This document shows, one piece after another, positions 8,344 through 17,261 of a DNA stretch of 22,208 bases. The translations under genes were made by a program, and so were the position numbers. Each line of letters starts with the position of its first letter. Position 1 is the first letter of the stretch. The notes below the pieces were generated by a model. It saw nothing but the letters and a program-made list of their open reading frames with translations, was not told the DNA's origin and made no database searches. This stretch comes from DAOPZC01 sp035353175 (GTDB taxonomy: Bacteria > Verrucomicrobiota > Kiritimatiellia > RFP12 > UBA1067), in NCBI GenBank assembly GCA_035353175.1, contig DAOPZC010000070.1, positions 1 to 22,208 on the forward strand. The letters run 5' to 3'.

Positions 8344-11300
8344 TGACCTGTCGTTCTGTTACATGGACTCTTTTTGCGGCCTGCGTCTGGGCTGTTCCGT
8401 TCGGTAAAGCGCAACCTCCGCCGATCCGCATCATGCCGCTGGGCGATTCCATCACGTATGGACAGAACGTGGCCGGCGGCTATCGCCTTCCGCTGTACAC
8501 GGCGCTGACCAACGCCGGCTACAACGTCGATTACGTGGGGACCCGCACCGACAACGGCGCGACGGGACTCCCCGACGCCAACCATCAGGGGCAGCCCGGT
8601 TGGAAGATCTCGGATGTTTGGAGCGGGCTCTACGAGAACGTCATCGACTGGCTCTATGCGGTCAAAGACCCGGATGTCGTGCTGCTGCACATCGGCACCA
8701 ACGACTCCGGCGGCGGAACCTTTTTCACCAATGCCGTCGACCGGCTCGACAACCTCGTCACCCGGATCGCGACCAACCGGCCCAGCGCGCACATCATCGT
8801 CACCACGCTGTTGCCCCGGAAAGACGCCAACTACATCCCGATCACGAACTATTTCAACCCCTATGTGGAAGGCAAGGTCGCCGGGCAGCAGGCGCTGGGC
8901 CGCAAGGTGCATTTCCTCGACATGGCGGCGTATGTCACCACCAACGACCTGTCCGACAGCGTCCACCCCAACGCCGCCGGCTACGGCAAGATGGCCGCGG
9001 CGTGGTTCACCGCCATCACCAACGTGATCGGCGCCTATGGCGACACCAACGCGCCGGCGCTGGCGCGCGCCGTCAACCTGCCGAGCCTGCAGGGAATCGA
9101 CGTGGTCTTCAGCAAACCCGTGGATCGCGCGACGGCGACCAACACCGCCCATTACGCCGTGAGCGGCGGCGTGACGGTCTCGGGCGCGACGCTCAGTTCG
9201 GATCTGCGCACCGTGACGCTCGCGACTTCGCCGCTCACCCGCGACGCCGTGTATACGCTGACGGTCAACACTGTTCAGGACCTCAGCACGCCCACGCCGC
9301 TCACGATCGCGTCCGGCAGCGCCGACGCGTTCAAGGCCACGGTCCGGGGGTATCTGAACAACGTTCCCGAGTCGTCCGGCTACCAGCTGGCCTACACCTT
9401 GAACCTTCCCTATGCGGCGGGCTACGGCGGCAGCCTGGTGCCGTACGCGACGGACAACGCCGTCGCGCTCAACGGGCCGCTCGCCCGCGTCGCCTATTAT
9501 CTCGAGCTCCAGACGTTGAACGGCGACCTCAAATACCTCTGGGTTTCCATGGACGCCTTCACGAACGACGTCACGCGGATCGGAGTCCCGGTTTTCTATA
9601 ACCGCACGGCCCTTCAAAAATACGTCTACAACATGAACGTCGTCTGCAACGCCGAGAACGTCACGTCCGGGACGGGGCTCACCGGCAACATTGAGTTCTG
9701 GCCTTCCAACTACGACAACGACAATACCGCGGGATTCCCCGGCGCCAGCAACGACCTCTTCGATTACGGCGACAACGCCTTCTCGACCTCGACGGGCTAC
9801 GGCTCCATGCAGGTCCACAGCGTTACGGCCCGGCAGACCCTTTTCGCGTTCAACAACTGGGGCGGGGGCGGCGCCACGCCAGACCTCGGCATCGGCAACA
9901 AGCCCGAGGGCAACCCGGACTGGACCTTCTCCAACAACGCGGGCGAATATCCCATCCGCACGCTCTCTGTGCTCGTCACCCTCGGCGACAACGACGCCAC
10001 GCCGCCGACCCTCGTTTCCGCCCAGGCCGGTTCCGCCGGAACGCTCATCGCGGTCACCTTCTCCGAGCCGGTCGCGGCCGACTCGATCGGCGGCAGCGGC
10101 TTCGTGTTGGACCACGGCGTGAATGTCATCTCCACCACCCTCCTGCCCGATCTGCGCACGGTGAACCTGACCACCACGCCACACCCGGCCGACACGCCCC
10201 TCACGCTGACGGTGACGGGCGTGCGCGACAGCGCCGCGGGCAATCCCATCGCGCCCGGCTCCGCCATCGCGGTCACGCCGGCCTCCGTCCTGCCGCCCGA
10301 GATCACCGCCAACGTCGGCGCGCTGGCCGACGGTTACCGGCTGGTTTACACGCTGGACATCCCGGCCTACGGCACGTTCAACGGCACGCCGGATCCCTAC
10401 CGGCTCAACCAGAGCCTGGCCACCGGCGCGTTCGACCGCGTGGCCTATTATCTCGAGCTGGTGACCGCCAGCATCACAACCCAGTACATCTGGACCGCCA
10501 TGGACGCCTTCACGCCGTACCTGAAGCAGATCGGCGTGCCGACGTCCGCCTCGAAGGCGGTCTTCCAGCAATACGTCTCCAACCTCGTCGTGAAATCGAA
10601 CGTGTCGAGCATCAGCAACGGCACCTTCGAGACCGGCGGCAACCTCGAGTTCTGGCCCAACGACTACTCGCAAGGGAATGCCCTGGGGATTCCAAACGCG
10701 AACAGCAGCAACTACGATTTCGGCGACACGCGTTCGACGGGCGGCGGCCACGGCTCGATGCAGGTCCACAACCACGTGGCCAAGCAGACGCTCTTCGCCA
10801 TGAACAACTGGGGCTCCGACGGCCAGCCCATCGCGCTGGGCATCGGGAACCGCGGCGCGGGTGATCCGGACTGGACCTTCGCGGCCAACGCGGGCACGGC
10901 CTATGCGCGCCGCACGCTTCACGTATTGGTGCGGCCGGCGGCACCCTCCACCGCCGGCCTGCCTGCGGAGATCGCCGCGAACGTGCCGGCGGCGGCGGGT
11001 TATCAGCTCGTCTGCTCCATCACGAACATTCCGATCCAGACCCGCTTCCAGGATGCGACCAACTACTATACCTACGACCGGCGCGCCTTCATCGGGGCGG
11101 GCTCGTTCTCGCGCGTGGCCTACTACATGGAGCTGCAGTCCAGCACGGATGCCGTTCCGCGGTACGTCTGGACCGCGATGGATCCGTTCACGACCGACGC
11201 CACCCGCCTCGGCGTTCCCGTCAACGGCGTCATGTATCAGCAGAAGGTCAACCGGCTCGACGTGTTCTCCAATGTCGGCGGCATCATCACCGGCAGCGGT

Positions 11301-12923
11301 CTCGCGACCGGCAATATCGAGTTCTGGCCCAGCAGCTACTCGACGGCCAACTCGATCTACATTCCATACGCCAGCGATGCCGCGTTCGATTTCGGCGACG
11401 GCGGCGCGTCCAGCGGCGGCGGCGGTTACGGCTCGATGCAGGTCCACAATCACGGCTCCAATGCCAAACAGACCCTGTTCGCGATGAACAATTTCAACAC
11501 CACGAACGCCGGAAACACGGTCTGCCTCGGCATCGGGAACCAGCCCTCCGGCAGCCCCGACTGGACACACGCGCAAAACGCCGCCGCCTACGACCTGCGC
11601 CGCGTCCTGCACGTCCTCGTTCTGCCGGGCGGGGAGCCGAACCCCGACCTGGCCGCCCCGACGCTGGGCGCCGCGACGGGCGCGCAGTCGCTCGACAAGG
11701 TCACGCTTTTCTTCAGCGAGACGGTGGCGGACAGCGCGGCGACCGCGTCGTACTACACGTTGAACAACGGCGTGGAGGTCCTCGGAGCCAGGCTTCTGCC
11801 GACGAAGCGGGGGGTGATCCTGACCACCTCGCCGCAGACGGCCGGCCAGAGCTACACGGTCTCGGTCACGGGCGTTCGCGACCGCTCGCTGAACGCCAAT
11901 CCGGTCGCGCCCGGCTCGTCCGTTTCGTTCACCGCGCCCGGGACGGAGCGCCCGGCGGTACTGGCCAACGTGCCCGAGGCCGAAGGCTACGCGCTGATCC
12001 ATCAGCTCGCCTTCAACAACACGGTCAACTACGCATACGGCTGCAACTACGCGGTGGACGAAAGCCTGTACCAGACCCAGACGTTCGACCGGGTCGCCTA
12101 CTTCCTTGAGCTGGTCGGCACGAACGGGATTTCCAAATGGGCGTACGTCTCGATGAATGCGTTTACGCCGGAGCTCTGCAAAATCGGCGTGCCGACCGCC
12201 AACCGGGCCGCGATGTTCCAGCAGTACGTCAGCAACCTGAACGTATACGCCTATTCGTCGGACGGCAACGTGGCGGTGACGACCGGCGTCGGGATTGCGG
12301 CGGGCAACATCGAGTTCTGGTCCGGCAACTACGGCCCGAGCAACGACAAGAACATCCCCGGCGCCAGCGCCACGACCTTCGACTTCGGCGACGGCGGCGC
12401 CGGCACGGGGGTCGGCCACGGCTCGATGCAGATCCACAACTTCGCGGCCGGTCATACGATCCTGTCGGTGACGCACTGCGGCAACAACAACACGGTGCCC
12501 GCCCTGGGCATCGGCAACAACCCGGTCTGGTCGAACAACGATCCCGACTGGACGTTCACCTACAACGCGCCCGCTTTCAGCACGAAAAACCTCTACGTGC
12601 TGGCGCGCTGGGGCGAGACGCCCGCCGGCATCCAGTCCGGGTCGCTGCCCGCGATCTACATCAATCCCAAATCGCAGACCATCCGTTCTGGGCAGAGCGC
12701 CGGCTTCTATGTCCGGGCCAAAGGGGCGAGCGCCTACCAGTGGCGGCGCAACGGCGTCTGGATCCAGGGGGCAACCTTCTCGTCGCTGGATCTGAATCCC
12801 GCCGGGCTGGACGACGCGGGCACCTATGATGTCCTGGTCTATGGTTCGGGCACGGCCTGCCTCACGAGCGAGAGCGCCCTGCTGACCGTCCGCCCGTTGG
12901 GCACGGTCTACCTGCTGAAATAG
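8340..12923 (+). CDS. Secreted SGNH/GDSL esterase with four copies of an unnamed repeat module and Ig-like domains
   Basis: The ATG at 8340 is chosen over an upstream GTG at 8331 because the ribosome binding site GAAAGGGGTG ends six bases before it; the GTG lies inside that site. The product has about 1,527 residues. A signal peptide is followed by an SGNH hydrolase: nucleophile Ser37 in LGDSITYG, Asn121 in HIGTND, and Asp206/His209 in DSVHPN. A SbsA-type Ig domain (about 9045-9359) follows. Then come module copies 1 (9360-9989), 2 (10311-10935), 3 (10980-11630) and 4 (11967-12615), with Ig-like domains between 1-2 and 3-4. An immunoglobulin fold (12651-12890, YQWRRNG, DDAGTYDVLV) and the tail RPLGTVYLLK end it. 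Each module carries RVAYYLEL, IEFWPSNY, DFGD, GSMQVHN, LFAMNNW, LGIGN and PDWTF. The hydrolase probably deacetylates a glycan; the modules may bind carbohydrate. Both roles are inference. Confidence 0.87.
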   Translation: MMTCRSVTWTLFAACVWAVPFGKAQPPPIRIMPLGDSITYGQNVAGGYRLPLYTALTNAGYNVDYVGTRTDNGATGLPDANHQGQPGWKISDVWSGLYENVIDWLYAVKDPDVVLLHIGTNDSGGGTFFTNAVDRLDNLVTRIATNRPSAHIIVTTLLPRKDANYIPITNYFNPYVEGKVAGQQALGRKVHFLDMAAYVTTNDLSDSVHPNAAGYGKMAAAWFTAITNVIGAYGDTNAPALARAVNLPSLQGIDVVFSKPVDRATATNTAHYAVSGGVTVSGATLSSDLRTVTLATSPLTRDAVYTLTVNTVQDLSTPTPLTIASGSADAFKATVRGYLNNVPESSGYQLAYTLNLPYAAGYGGSLVPYATDNAVALNGPLARVAYYLELQTLNGDLKYLWVSMDAFTNDVTRIGVPVFYNRTALQKYVYNMNVVCNAENVTSGTGLTGNIEFWPSNYDNDNTAGFPGASNDLFDYGDNAFSTSTGYGSMQVHSVTARQTLFAFNNWGGGGATPDLGIGNKPEGNPDWTFSNNAGEYPIRTLSVLVTLGDNDATPPTLVSAQAGSAGTLIAVTFSEPVAADSIGGSGFVLDHGVNVISTTLLPDLRTVNLTTTPHPADTPLTLTVTGVRDSAAGNPIAPGSAIAVTPASVLPPEITANVGALADGYRLVYTLDIPAYGTFNGTPDPYRLNQSLATGAFDRVAYYLELVTASITTQYIWTAMDAFTPYLKQIGVPTSASKAVFQQYVSNLVVKSNVSSISNGTFETGGNLEFWPNDYSQGNALGIPNANSSNYDFGDTRSTGGGHGSMQVHNHVAKQTLFAMNNWGSDGQPIALGIGNRGAGDPDWTFAANAGTAYARRTLHVLVRPAAPSTAGLPAEIAANVPAAAGYQLVCSITNIPIQTRFQDATNYYTYDRRAFIGAGSFSRVAYYMELQSSTDAVPRYVWTAMDPFTTDATRLGVPVNGVMYQQKVNRLDVFSNVGGIITGSGLATGNIEFWPSSYSTANSIYIPYASDAAFDFGDGGASSGGGGYGSMQVHNHGSNAKQTLFAMNNFNTTNAGNTVCLGIGNQPSGSPDWTHAQNAAAYDLRRVLHVLVLPGGEPNPDLAAPTLGAATGAQSLDKVTLFFSETVADSAATASYYTLNNGVEVLGARLLPTKRGVILTTSPQTAGQSYTVSVTGVRDRSLNANPVAPGSSVSFTAPGTERPAVLANVPEAEGYALIHQLAFNNTVNYAYGCNYAVDESLYQTQTFDRVAYFLELVGTNGISKWAYVSMNAFTPELCKIGVPTANRAAMFQQYVSNLNVYAYSSDGNVAVTTGVGIAAGNIEFWSGNYGPSNDKNIPGASATTFDFGDGGAGTGVGHGSMQIHNFAAGHTILSVTHCGNNNTVPALGIGNNPVWSNNDPDWTFTYNAPAFSTKNLYVLARWGETPAGIQSGSLPAIYINPKSQTIRSGQSAGFYVRAKGASAYQWRRNGVWIQGATFSSLDLNPAGLDDAGTYDVLVYGSGTACLTSESALLTVRPLGTVYLLK
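9360..12615 (+). repeat. Four-fold protein-level repeat of about 210 residues in the SGNH gene
   Basis: Copies lie at 9360-9989, 10311-10935, 10980-11630 and 11967-12615. Each begins A/NNVP..GY.L and ends with an R-x-L-x-VLV strand. Shared landmarks in order are RVAYY(L/M)EL, a W-(V/T)-(S/A)-MDAF block, IGVP, IEFWP, (Y/F)GD, G(Y/H)GSMQ(V/I)H, a LGIGN turn and DWTF. The copies have diverged in DNA sequence, so the duplication is old. I do not recognise a named family for this module. Confidence 0.8.
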
Positions 12924-13004
12924 CGGCTTCGGCCTTAACGAGAACGGGTGAATGAAAACGTTGGACTTGGGCGTTCGACGTTTCCTCTCGGCCCTTTCAC
13001 GTCG

Positions 13005-14081
13005 TTACGGCGTGATTATGCGGTGGGCGATGTTCACCCGGTTGCGGTCGTAGACGTGGGAATACTGGAGCAGGACGCGCGGCGGTTTGCCGGGTTCGTA
13101 GATCGGCAGCAGGTTGCTGTAGTAGCCGGTGCCGCCGCCTTCGGGACGGCGGTCCACCATCTTCCCTTCGTCCCAGTGGATGCCGTCCGTCGAGTGGTAG
13201 AGCACCAGCCCGTCCCCGCCGCCGCCGTTGCGCCCGGTCAGGAACCAGTCGTCGCCGACCCGTCTCAGCTGGGGGTTGCGGATCTTCTTCGCGGTGCGGG
13301 CGCGGCCGGGTGCGCTCCACGTCTTGCCGCCGTCGCGCGAGACGGTGTATTCGGGCTCTTCCTCGCGCTTCGAGTCGTAGGCGTAGGCGATGAGCGCGCC
13401 GTCCTTAGCGAATTCCATCGCGCCGTAGCCCTTGCCGGTGGCGTCGACGGGCAGGACGGTCGCGGTGAAAGGTGCGCCCGAATCGCTTTTGTAGACCTTG
13501 TACACGTGTTCGGGACGGCTTCCGAGGAAGTGTTCGTTGGACAGCATGAGGAAATAAACGCTTTTGCCGTCCGACACGACGTCGTAGATGCGTCCGGGGT
13601 CGGCGCCGAGGGTCACGCCGTCCGAGAACGTCTCCCCGTTGTCGGTGCTGACGGCCATGGTGGGCGCGGACCACGGTTCGCAGGAGATCGGCTTCGTGGC
13701 GTCGGTGATTTGGAAGAAAAGAAGGATGCGTCCGTCCGGAGCCTTGACCGCTTTTTCGCAAAGGGCGGTGTGCTTGCCTTCATCGTAGAGGCGCTTCGAA
13801 TACGGCAGGACGCGCGCCGTGGAGAAGGTCTTGCCGTAGTCGTCGCTGATGCGGTATTCCATCCAGCCGTATCCGCTGTGTCCTGTGACCCTTTCGCCGT
13901 CGCAGTTCGAGTAGAAGTCGAGTATCCTGCCGTTGCCGGCGTCGACGAGGGCGTGGCCCATGTGCCCGCTGCGGCGGTTTTTCGCGTGGTCGACGAAGAT
14001 CTCGCGGTCGGATACCGTATAGCCCGTCGCCGAAACCGTCACCGCAAAAAGGGCTGCGGCCGCCATCCGTGCTCTTCTCAT
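13005..14081 (-). CDS. Secreted sialidase-like BNR/Asp-box protein
   Basis: This 358-residue protein starts with a signal peptide (MRRARMAAAALFAVTVSATG). It shows three clear Asp-boxes, SDDYGKTF (79-86), STDNGETF (145-152) and SRDGGKTW (248-255), plus a degenerate STDGIHW (297-303). Asp-boxes at this spacing mark the six-bladed sialidase fold. A segment resembling exo-sialidase and related glycosidase propellers (IRNPQLRRVGDDWFLTGR) supports a glycoside hydrolase or glycan-binding propeller. I do not see the N-terminal FRIP-type arginine motif of classical sialidases, so sialic acid specificity is uncertain. The ATG is preceded by AGGAGA at 14088-14093 with a six-base gap, a good ribosome binding site. 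It converges on the SGNH esterase with about 80 bases between the stops. An esterase removing O-acetyl groups beside a sialidase would be a coherent pair, but this is inference. Confidence 0.82.
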   Translation of the reverse strand: MRRARMAAAALFAVTVSATGYTVSDREIFVDHAKNRRSGHMGHALVDAGNGRILDFYSNCDGERVTGHSGYGWMEYRISDDYGKTFSTARVLPYSKRLYDEGKHTALCEKAVKAPDGRILLFFQITDATKPISCEPWSAPTMAVSTDNGETFSDGVTLGADPGRIYDVVSDGKSVYFLMLSNEHFLGSRPEHVYKVYKSDSGAPFTATVLPVDATGKGYGAMEFAKDGALIAYAYDSKREEEPEYTVSRDGGKTWSAPGRARTAKKIRNPQLRRVGDDWFLTGRNGGGGDGLVLYHSTDGIHWDEGKMVDRRPEGGGTGYYSNLLPIYEPGKPPRVLLQYSHVYDRNRVNIAHRIITP

Positions 14082-14189
14082 GAACGCTCTCCTTATATGA
14101 ATACTCGGACCGTTTTATCAGAAAGGAACTTCCCGCGCAAGTCGCCTGGGTACATCCGACACATTAACCGATAACTTCAAGTTGGGTTC

Positions 14190-14400
14190 AGGATTACGAT
14201 TAGGAGTAAGATTACCAACCAACAACAGCAATAAAAAACAAGTTGTTTCTCACACGAAGCCACGAAGGGCACGAAGGTGGATGCCGGTTTTAAAGAAGTT
14301 TTTGTGGCCATTGTGCCTTTGTGTGAGATTGAATTGGGTTGCGGGCATCGCCCGCGTTAGAATGATGATGGTTTCACTCTTTTCATAATCGTAATCTTAA
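14190..14400. repeat. Composite intergenic element with nested inverted repeats
   Basis: The 445 bases between the sialidase-like start and the ribosome binding site of the next gene hold no credible gene but clear structure. An outer perfect 11-bp inverted repeat, GATTACGATTA at 14192-14202 and its complement at 14386-14396, sits within AT-rich GATTA/TAAGATTAC tracts. An inner long hairpin pairs 14248-14275 with 14301-14328: of 28 positions I count 22 Watson-Crick pairs, 3 G-U pairs and 3 mismatches. The left arm carries three ACGAAG units. A third stem, GCGGGC-ATC-GCCCGC, lies at 14341-14355. I recall similar imperfect CACGAAG-type sequences as dispersed non-coding repeats in PVC-group genomes; no other copy is visible in this window. 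Confidence 0.65.
14248..14328 (+). ncRNA. Long imperfect RNA hairpin inside the intergenic element
   Basis: The two arms form a 28-position stem with a 25-base loop. The three G-T oppositions become G-U pairs in plus-strand RNA but A-C mismatches in minus-strand RNA, so the fold favours plus-strand transcripts. It may be a repeat-borne structure rather than a dedicated RNA gene. Confidence 0.3.
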
Positions 14401-14538
14401 TCTTAATCGGCTCCCTCTGGCGGACTTCCTTCGCCTGACGCAAGTCAATGTAACGGATGCCCCCAATCGCCTCCGCGAACCGGACTTTACAGATTGCATT
14501 CCCGGGCATTCCGGTTCAATATTTCACCCTAGTCAATC

Positions 14539-14544
14539 GGAGGT
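14539..14544 (+). promoter_or_regulatory. Ribosome binding site deciding the start of the YncE/phosphoesterase gene
   Basis: GGAGGT at 14539-14544 lies five to six bases before the ATG at 14549. It overlaps the GTG at 14543, which therefore cannot be the start. Confidence 0.7.
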
Positions 14545-14548
14545 GTTC

Positions 14549-17176
14549 ATGGGGAAGTTCGTGTGGATCGGGGTGTCGCTGGTGTGGGCGGGATGCGTAT
14601 CGGCTGCTGACGTGGAAACCGTCGGAAGGCACGGGAACGGCCGCATCGTTTTGCCGGTGAATCAGGTCATCACGCCGGCGGGCAAGCAGATCGAGCTGCC
14701 GGGCATGCGCGCCCAGGCGATGGCGCTTTCGCCCGATGCCCGGTTGCTGGTCGTCTCGGGCATGACGAGCGAGCTGCTGACGCTCGACCCCGCGACTGGT
14801 GCGACGAAACAGCATGTCAAATTGCCAAAGCTCTTGAAGGGCGCGCCGCCGGAAGCGTCTTCGCCGGAGTTCCTCGACTTCGACGGCCGCAGCGAGATGA
14901 GCTATGCGGGACTCTCCTTTTCGCCCGACGGCAAGCATCTGGCGCTGAGCAACGTGAACGGCGACATCAAGCTGTTCGAGGTTAAAGACGGCGTGGTCAC
15001 GCCGTGGCGCGTGATCGCGCTGCCGCCGGCGAAGGCGCCGCACCGCAACGCGGATATACCCGCTGGCCAAGTCTGGTCGGCCGATGGCACGCGGCTGTTT
15101 GTCTGCGGCAATCTCTCCAACCGCCTGTTTGAGATCGACGTGAACGCCGGCAAGGTCCTGAAAACCTACGAGGTGGGCGTCGCACCCTTCAACGTGGCGC
15201 GGGTCGGCCAGAAGCTGTACGTCTCAAACTGGGGCGGACGGCGGCCCGGCCCCGGCGACCTGACCGGCCCGGCCGGGCGCGGGATGCGGGTCCGCGTGGA
15301 TGCGGAGTGTTTCATCGCCAACGAAGGCAGCGTCACCGTGATCGACCTCGCCACCGGCCGGCAGCGCGAGATCCTCACCGGGCTCCACGCCAGCGCACTG
15401 GCCGTCTCGCCGGACGGCCGCTATGTGGTCTGCGCCAACGCGATGAGCGACAACCTGAGCGCGATCGACACCGCGACCGATACGGTTGCCGAGACAATCT
15501 GGACCAAGCCTCGGCCGAACGACCTGCTGGGCGCCTCGCCGAACGCGCTGGCCTTCACGCCGGACGGCCGCACGCTCTACGTGGCGAACGGCACGCAGAA
15601 TGCCGTCGCTGTGATCCAGTTCGATCCGGCCGACAAGGAGTCGAAGATGGCGGGCCTGATCCCCGTCGGCTGGTATCCGGGCACGGTCTGCTTCGACGCG
15701 CAGCGCCGGCAGCTCTGCGTGGCGAACATCAAGGGCCTCGCCGAAGGCCCGAAGCCCAAAGGCTTCAACTCGAGGCAGTTCCAAGGCTCGATCTCGCTCG
15801 TGCCGCTGCCGTCGAAAGAGGAGCTGCCCCGCCTCTCGCAGACGGTGTGGGACAACCTGCGCCAGCCGCGCATCGCCGAAGCCCTGCTGCCGCCGCGGCC
15901 GGGACAGCCCGCGCGCGCCATCCCCGAGCGCATCGGCGAGCCGAGCCTGATCAGGCACGTCGTCTACATCATCAAGGAAAACCGCACCTATGACCAGGTG
16001 CTGGGGGACATGACCAACGGCAACGGCAACGCCCAGCTCTGCCTGTTCGGCGAGCGCGTCACGCCCAACCAGCACAAGCTCGTCCGCGAGTTCGCGTTGC
16101 TCGACAACACCTGCTGCGCCGGCATCCTCAGCGCCGACGGCCACCAGTGGAGCATGTCCGCCTTCGGCACCGACTATCTGGAGAAATCCTTCTGCGGCTG
16201 GCCGCGCTCCTATCCCGCCCCGGGGAGCGACGCGCTGGCCTACGCGCCCACCGGCTTCCTCTGGGACAACGCGCGCCGCCACGGCGTCAGCTTCCGCAAC
16301 TACGGCGAATTCATCGCCACCTCCGTCAAGTGGCGCGACACAAAGAAAAAAGGCAAGCCGGGCTTCCGCGACTGCTACGAGGCGTGGCGCACCCGGAGCG
16401 ACACCATCGCCTACTCCAACGAGCCGGAGATCGAGTCCGTGCGCGCCGATTCGGCGACCAACAGCTTCCTCGGCTGGGCGCTGGAGGTTCCGGACCAGCT
16501 GCGCGCCGACCTGTTCCTGAAGGAGCTGAAGGATTTCGAGTCGCGCGGCGAATTCCCGCAGCTCGTCATCCTCCGCCTGCCCAACGACCACACCAGCGGA
16601 ACCAAGCGCGGTACCCCGACGCCCGATGCCCAGGTCGCGGACAACGACCTCGCCATGGGCCGCATCATCGAGGGCCTGAGCCATTCCCGTTTCTGGAAAG
16701 AGATGGCGGTCTTCGCGATCGAGGACGACCCCCAGGCCGGCTTCGACCACGTGACCGGCTACCGCACCACCGCCTATGTGGCCGGGCCCTTTGTCAAGCG
16801 TCACGCCGTGGTCAGCACGCAGTACAACACGACGAGCCTCCTGCGCACGATGGAGCAGATCTTGGGGCTGCCGCCCATGAACCAGTTCGACGCCAGCGCC
16901 GTGCCGATGAGCGACTGCTTCACGGACGTGGCCGACCTCACGCCCTTCGTCGCCGTGCCCAACAACGTGCCGCTCGACCAGATGAACCCGGACGTCAAGG
17001 CGACCTTGACACGGCAGCAGGTCCGCGACGCGGTGGCCAGCGAGAAGATGAACTTCACCGTGCCGGACAAGGCCCCCGAAGACACGCTCAACCGCATCCT
17101 CTGGCGCGCCATGCGCGGCGAAAAAGCGCCGTATCCCGAGTGGGCCATCACCCTCGCGGCCGACGACGACGATTGA
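14549..17176 (+). CDS. Secreted YncE-type beta-propeller / phosphoesterase fusion protein
   Basis: The product has about 875 residues with a signal peptide (MGKFVWIGVSLVWAGCVSAA). Residues up to about 430 form a YVTN/YncE-like propeller with repeated blades such as ALSPDARLLVVSG, SFSPDGKHLALSN, AVSPDGRYVVCAN and AFTPDGRTLYVAN, each followed by an aspartate-rich turn. From residue 470 an alkaline-phosphatase-superfamily phosphoesterase begins with HVVYIIKENRTYDQVLGDM; Glu477, Asn478 and Asp482 are in the expected metal-site region. Later blocks are LPNDHTSGT and, at 725-735, EDDPQAGFDHV, where Asp and His are candidate ligands. This matches the family known as bifunctional YncE/alkaline phosphatase family proteins, related to phospholipase-C-like phosphoesterases (PF04185). 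It likely acts in the periplasm or outside the cell on a phosphoester; the substrate is unknown. The protein ends in an acidic ADDDD tail, not in the GTxxLxK tail of its neighbours. Confidence 0.9.
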   Translation: MGKFVWIGVSLVWAGCVSAADVETVGRHGNGRIVLPVNQVITPAGKQIELPGMRAQAMALSPDARLLVVSGMTSELLTLDPATGATKQHVKLPKLLKGAPPEASSPEFLDFDGRSEMSYAGLSFSPDGKHLALSNVNGDIKLFEVKDGVVTPWRVIALPPAKAPHRNADIPAGQVWSADGTRLFVCGNLSNRLFEIDVNAGKVLKTYEVGVAPFNVARVGQKLYVSNWGGRRPGPGDLTGPAGRGMRVRVDAECFIANEGSVTVIDLATGRQREILTGLHASALAVSPDGRYVVCANAMSDNLSAIDTATDTVAETIWTKPRPNDLLGASPNALAFTPDGRTLYVANGTQNAVAVIQFDPADKESKMAGLIPVGWYPGTVCFDAQRRQLCVANIKGLAEGPKPKGFNSRQFQGSISLVPLPSKEELPRLSQTVWDNLRQPRIAEALLPPRPGQPARAIPERIGEPSLIRHVVYIIKENRTYDQVLGDMTNGNGNAQLCLFGERVTPNQHKLVREFALLDNTCCAGILSADGHQWSMSAFGTDYLEKSFCGWPRSYPAPGSDALAYAPTGFLWDNARRHGVSFRNYGEFIATSVKWRDTKKKGKPGFRDCYEAWRTRSDTIAYSNEPEIESVRADSATNSFLGWALEVPDQLRADLFLKELKDFESRGEFPQLVILRLPNDHTSGTKRGTPTPDAQVADNDLAMGRIIEGLSHSRFWKEMAVFAIEDDPQAGFDHVTGYRTTAYVAGPFVKRHAVVSTQYNTTSLLRTMEQILGLPPMNQFDASAVPMSDCFTDVADLTPFVAVPNNVPLDQMNPDVKATLTRQQVRDAVASEKMNFTVPDKAPEDTLNRILWRAMRGEKAPYPEWAITLAADDDD

Positions 17177-17261
17177 GGCGAAGCGGTGGGCTGTTTAAGA
17201 GAGTAATGAAATCACAACTCATTCATGTTCAGAGTTTTATGTGGATCGTAAATGGAGGTTT

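Noticed and set aside
7014..12476. Minus-strand open frame of 1,820 codons opposite the reductase and SGNH genes
   Set aside because: It is antisense to two well-supported genes and its product is a low-complexity Arg/Val/Gly/Asp-rich sequence with no domain. Strong third-position GC bias of the real genes removes stop codons on the other strand.
14093..14164. 23-codon minus-strand frame ending at the ribosome binding site of the sialidase-like gene
   Set aside because: It has no visible ribosome binding site, and a frame of this length is likely by chance; it does not overlap the start codon as the other three do.
12948..14174. Plus-strand open frame of 408 codons opposite the sialidase-like gene
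   Set aside because: The minus strand has clear Asp-boxes, a signal peptide and a good ribosome binding site; the plus frame has none of these.
14182..14388. 68-codon plus-strand frame in the gap after the sialidase-like gene
   Set aside because: It is a translation of the inverted-repeat element, with no ribosome binding site and no protein-like features.
14457..14660. 67-codon frame overlapping the start of the YncE/phosphoesterase gene
   Set aside because: It runs out of frame into the real gene and ignores the good ribosome binding site that serves the ATG at 14549.
15224..16804. Minus-strand open frame of 526 codons opposite the phosphoesterase gene
   Set aside because: Antisense shadow with a repetitive Val/Ala/Arg/Asp/Gly composition.
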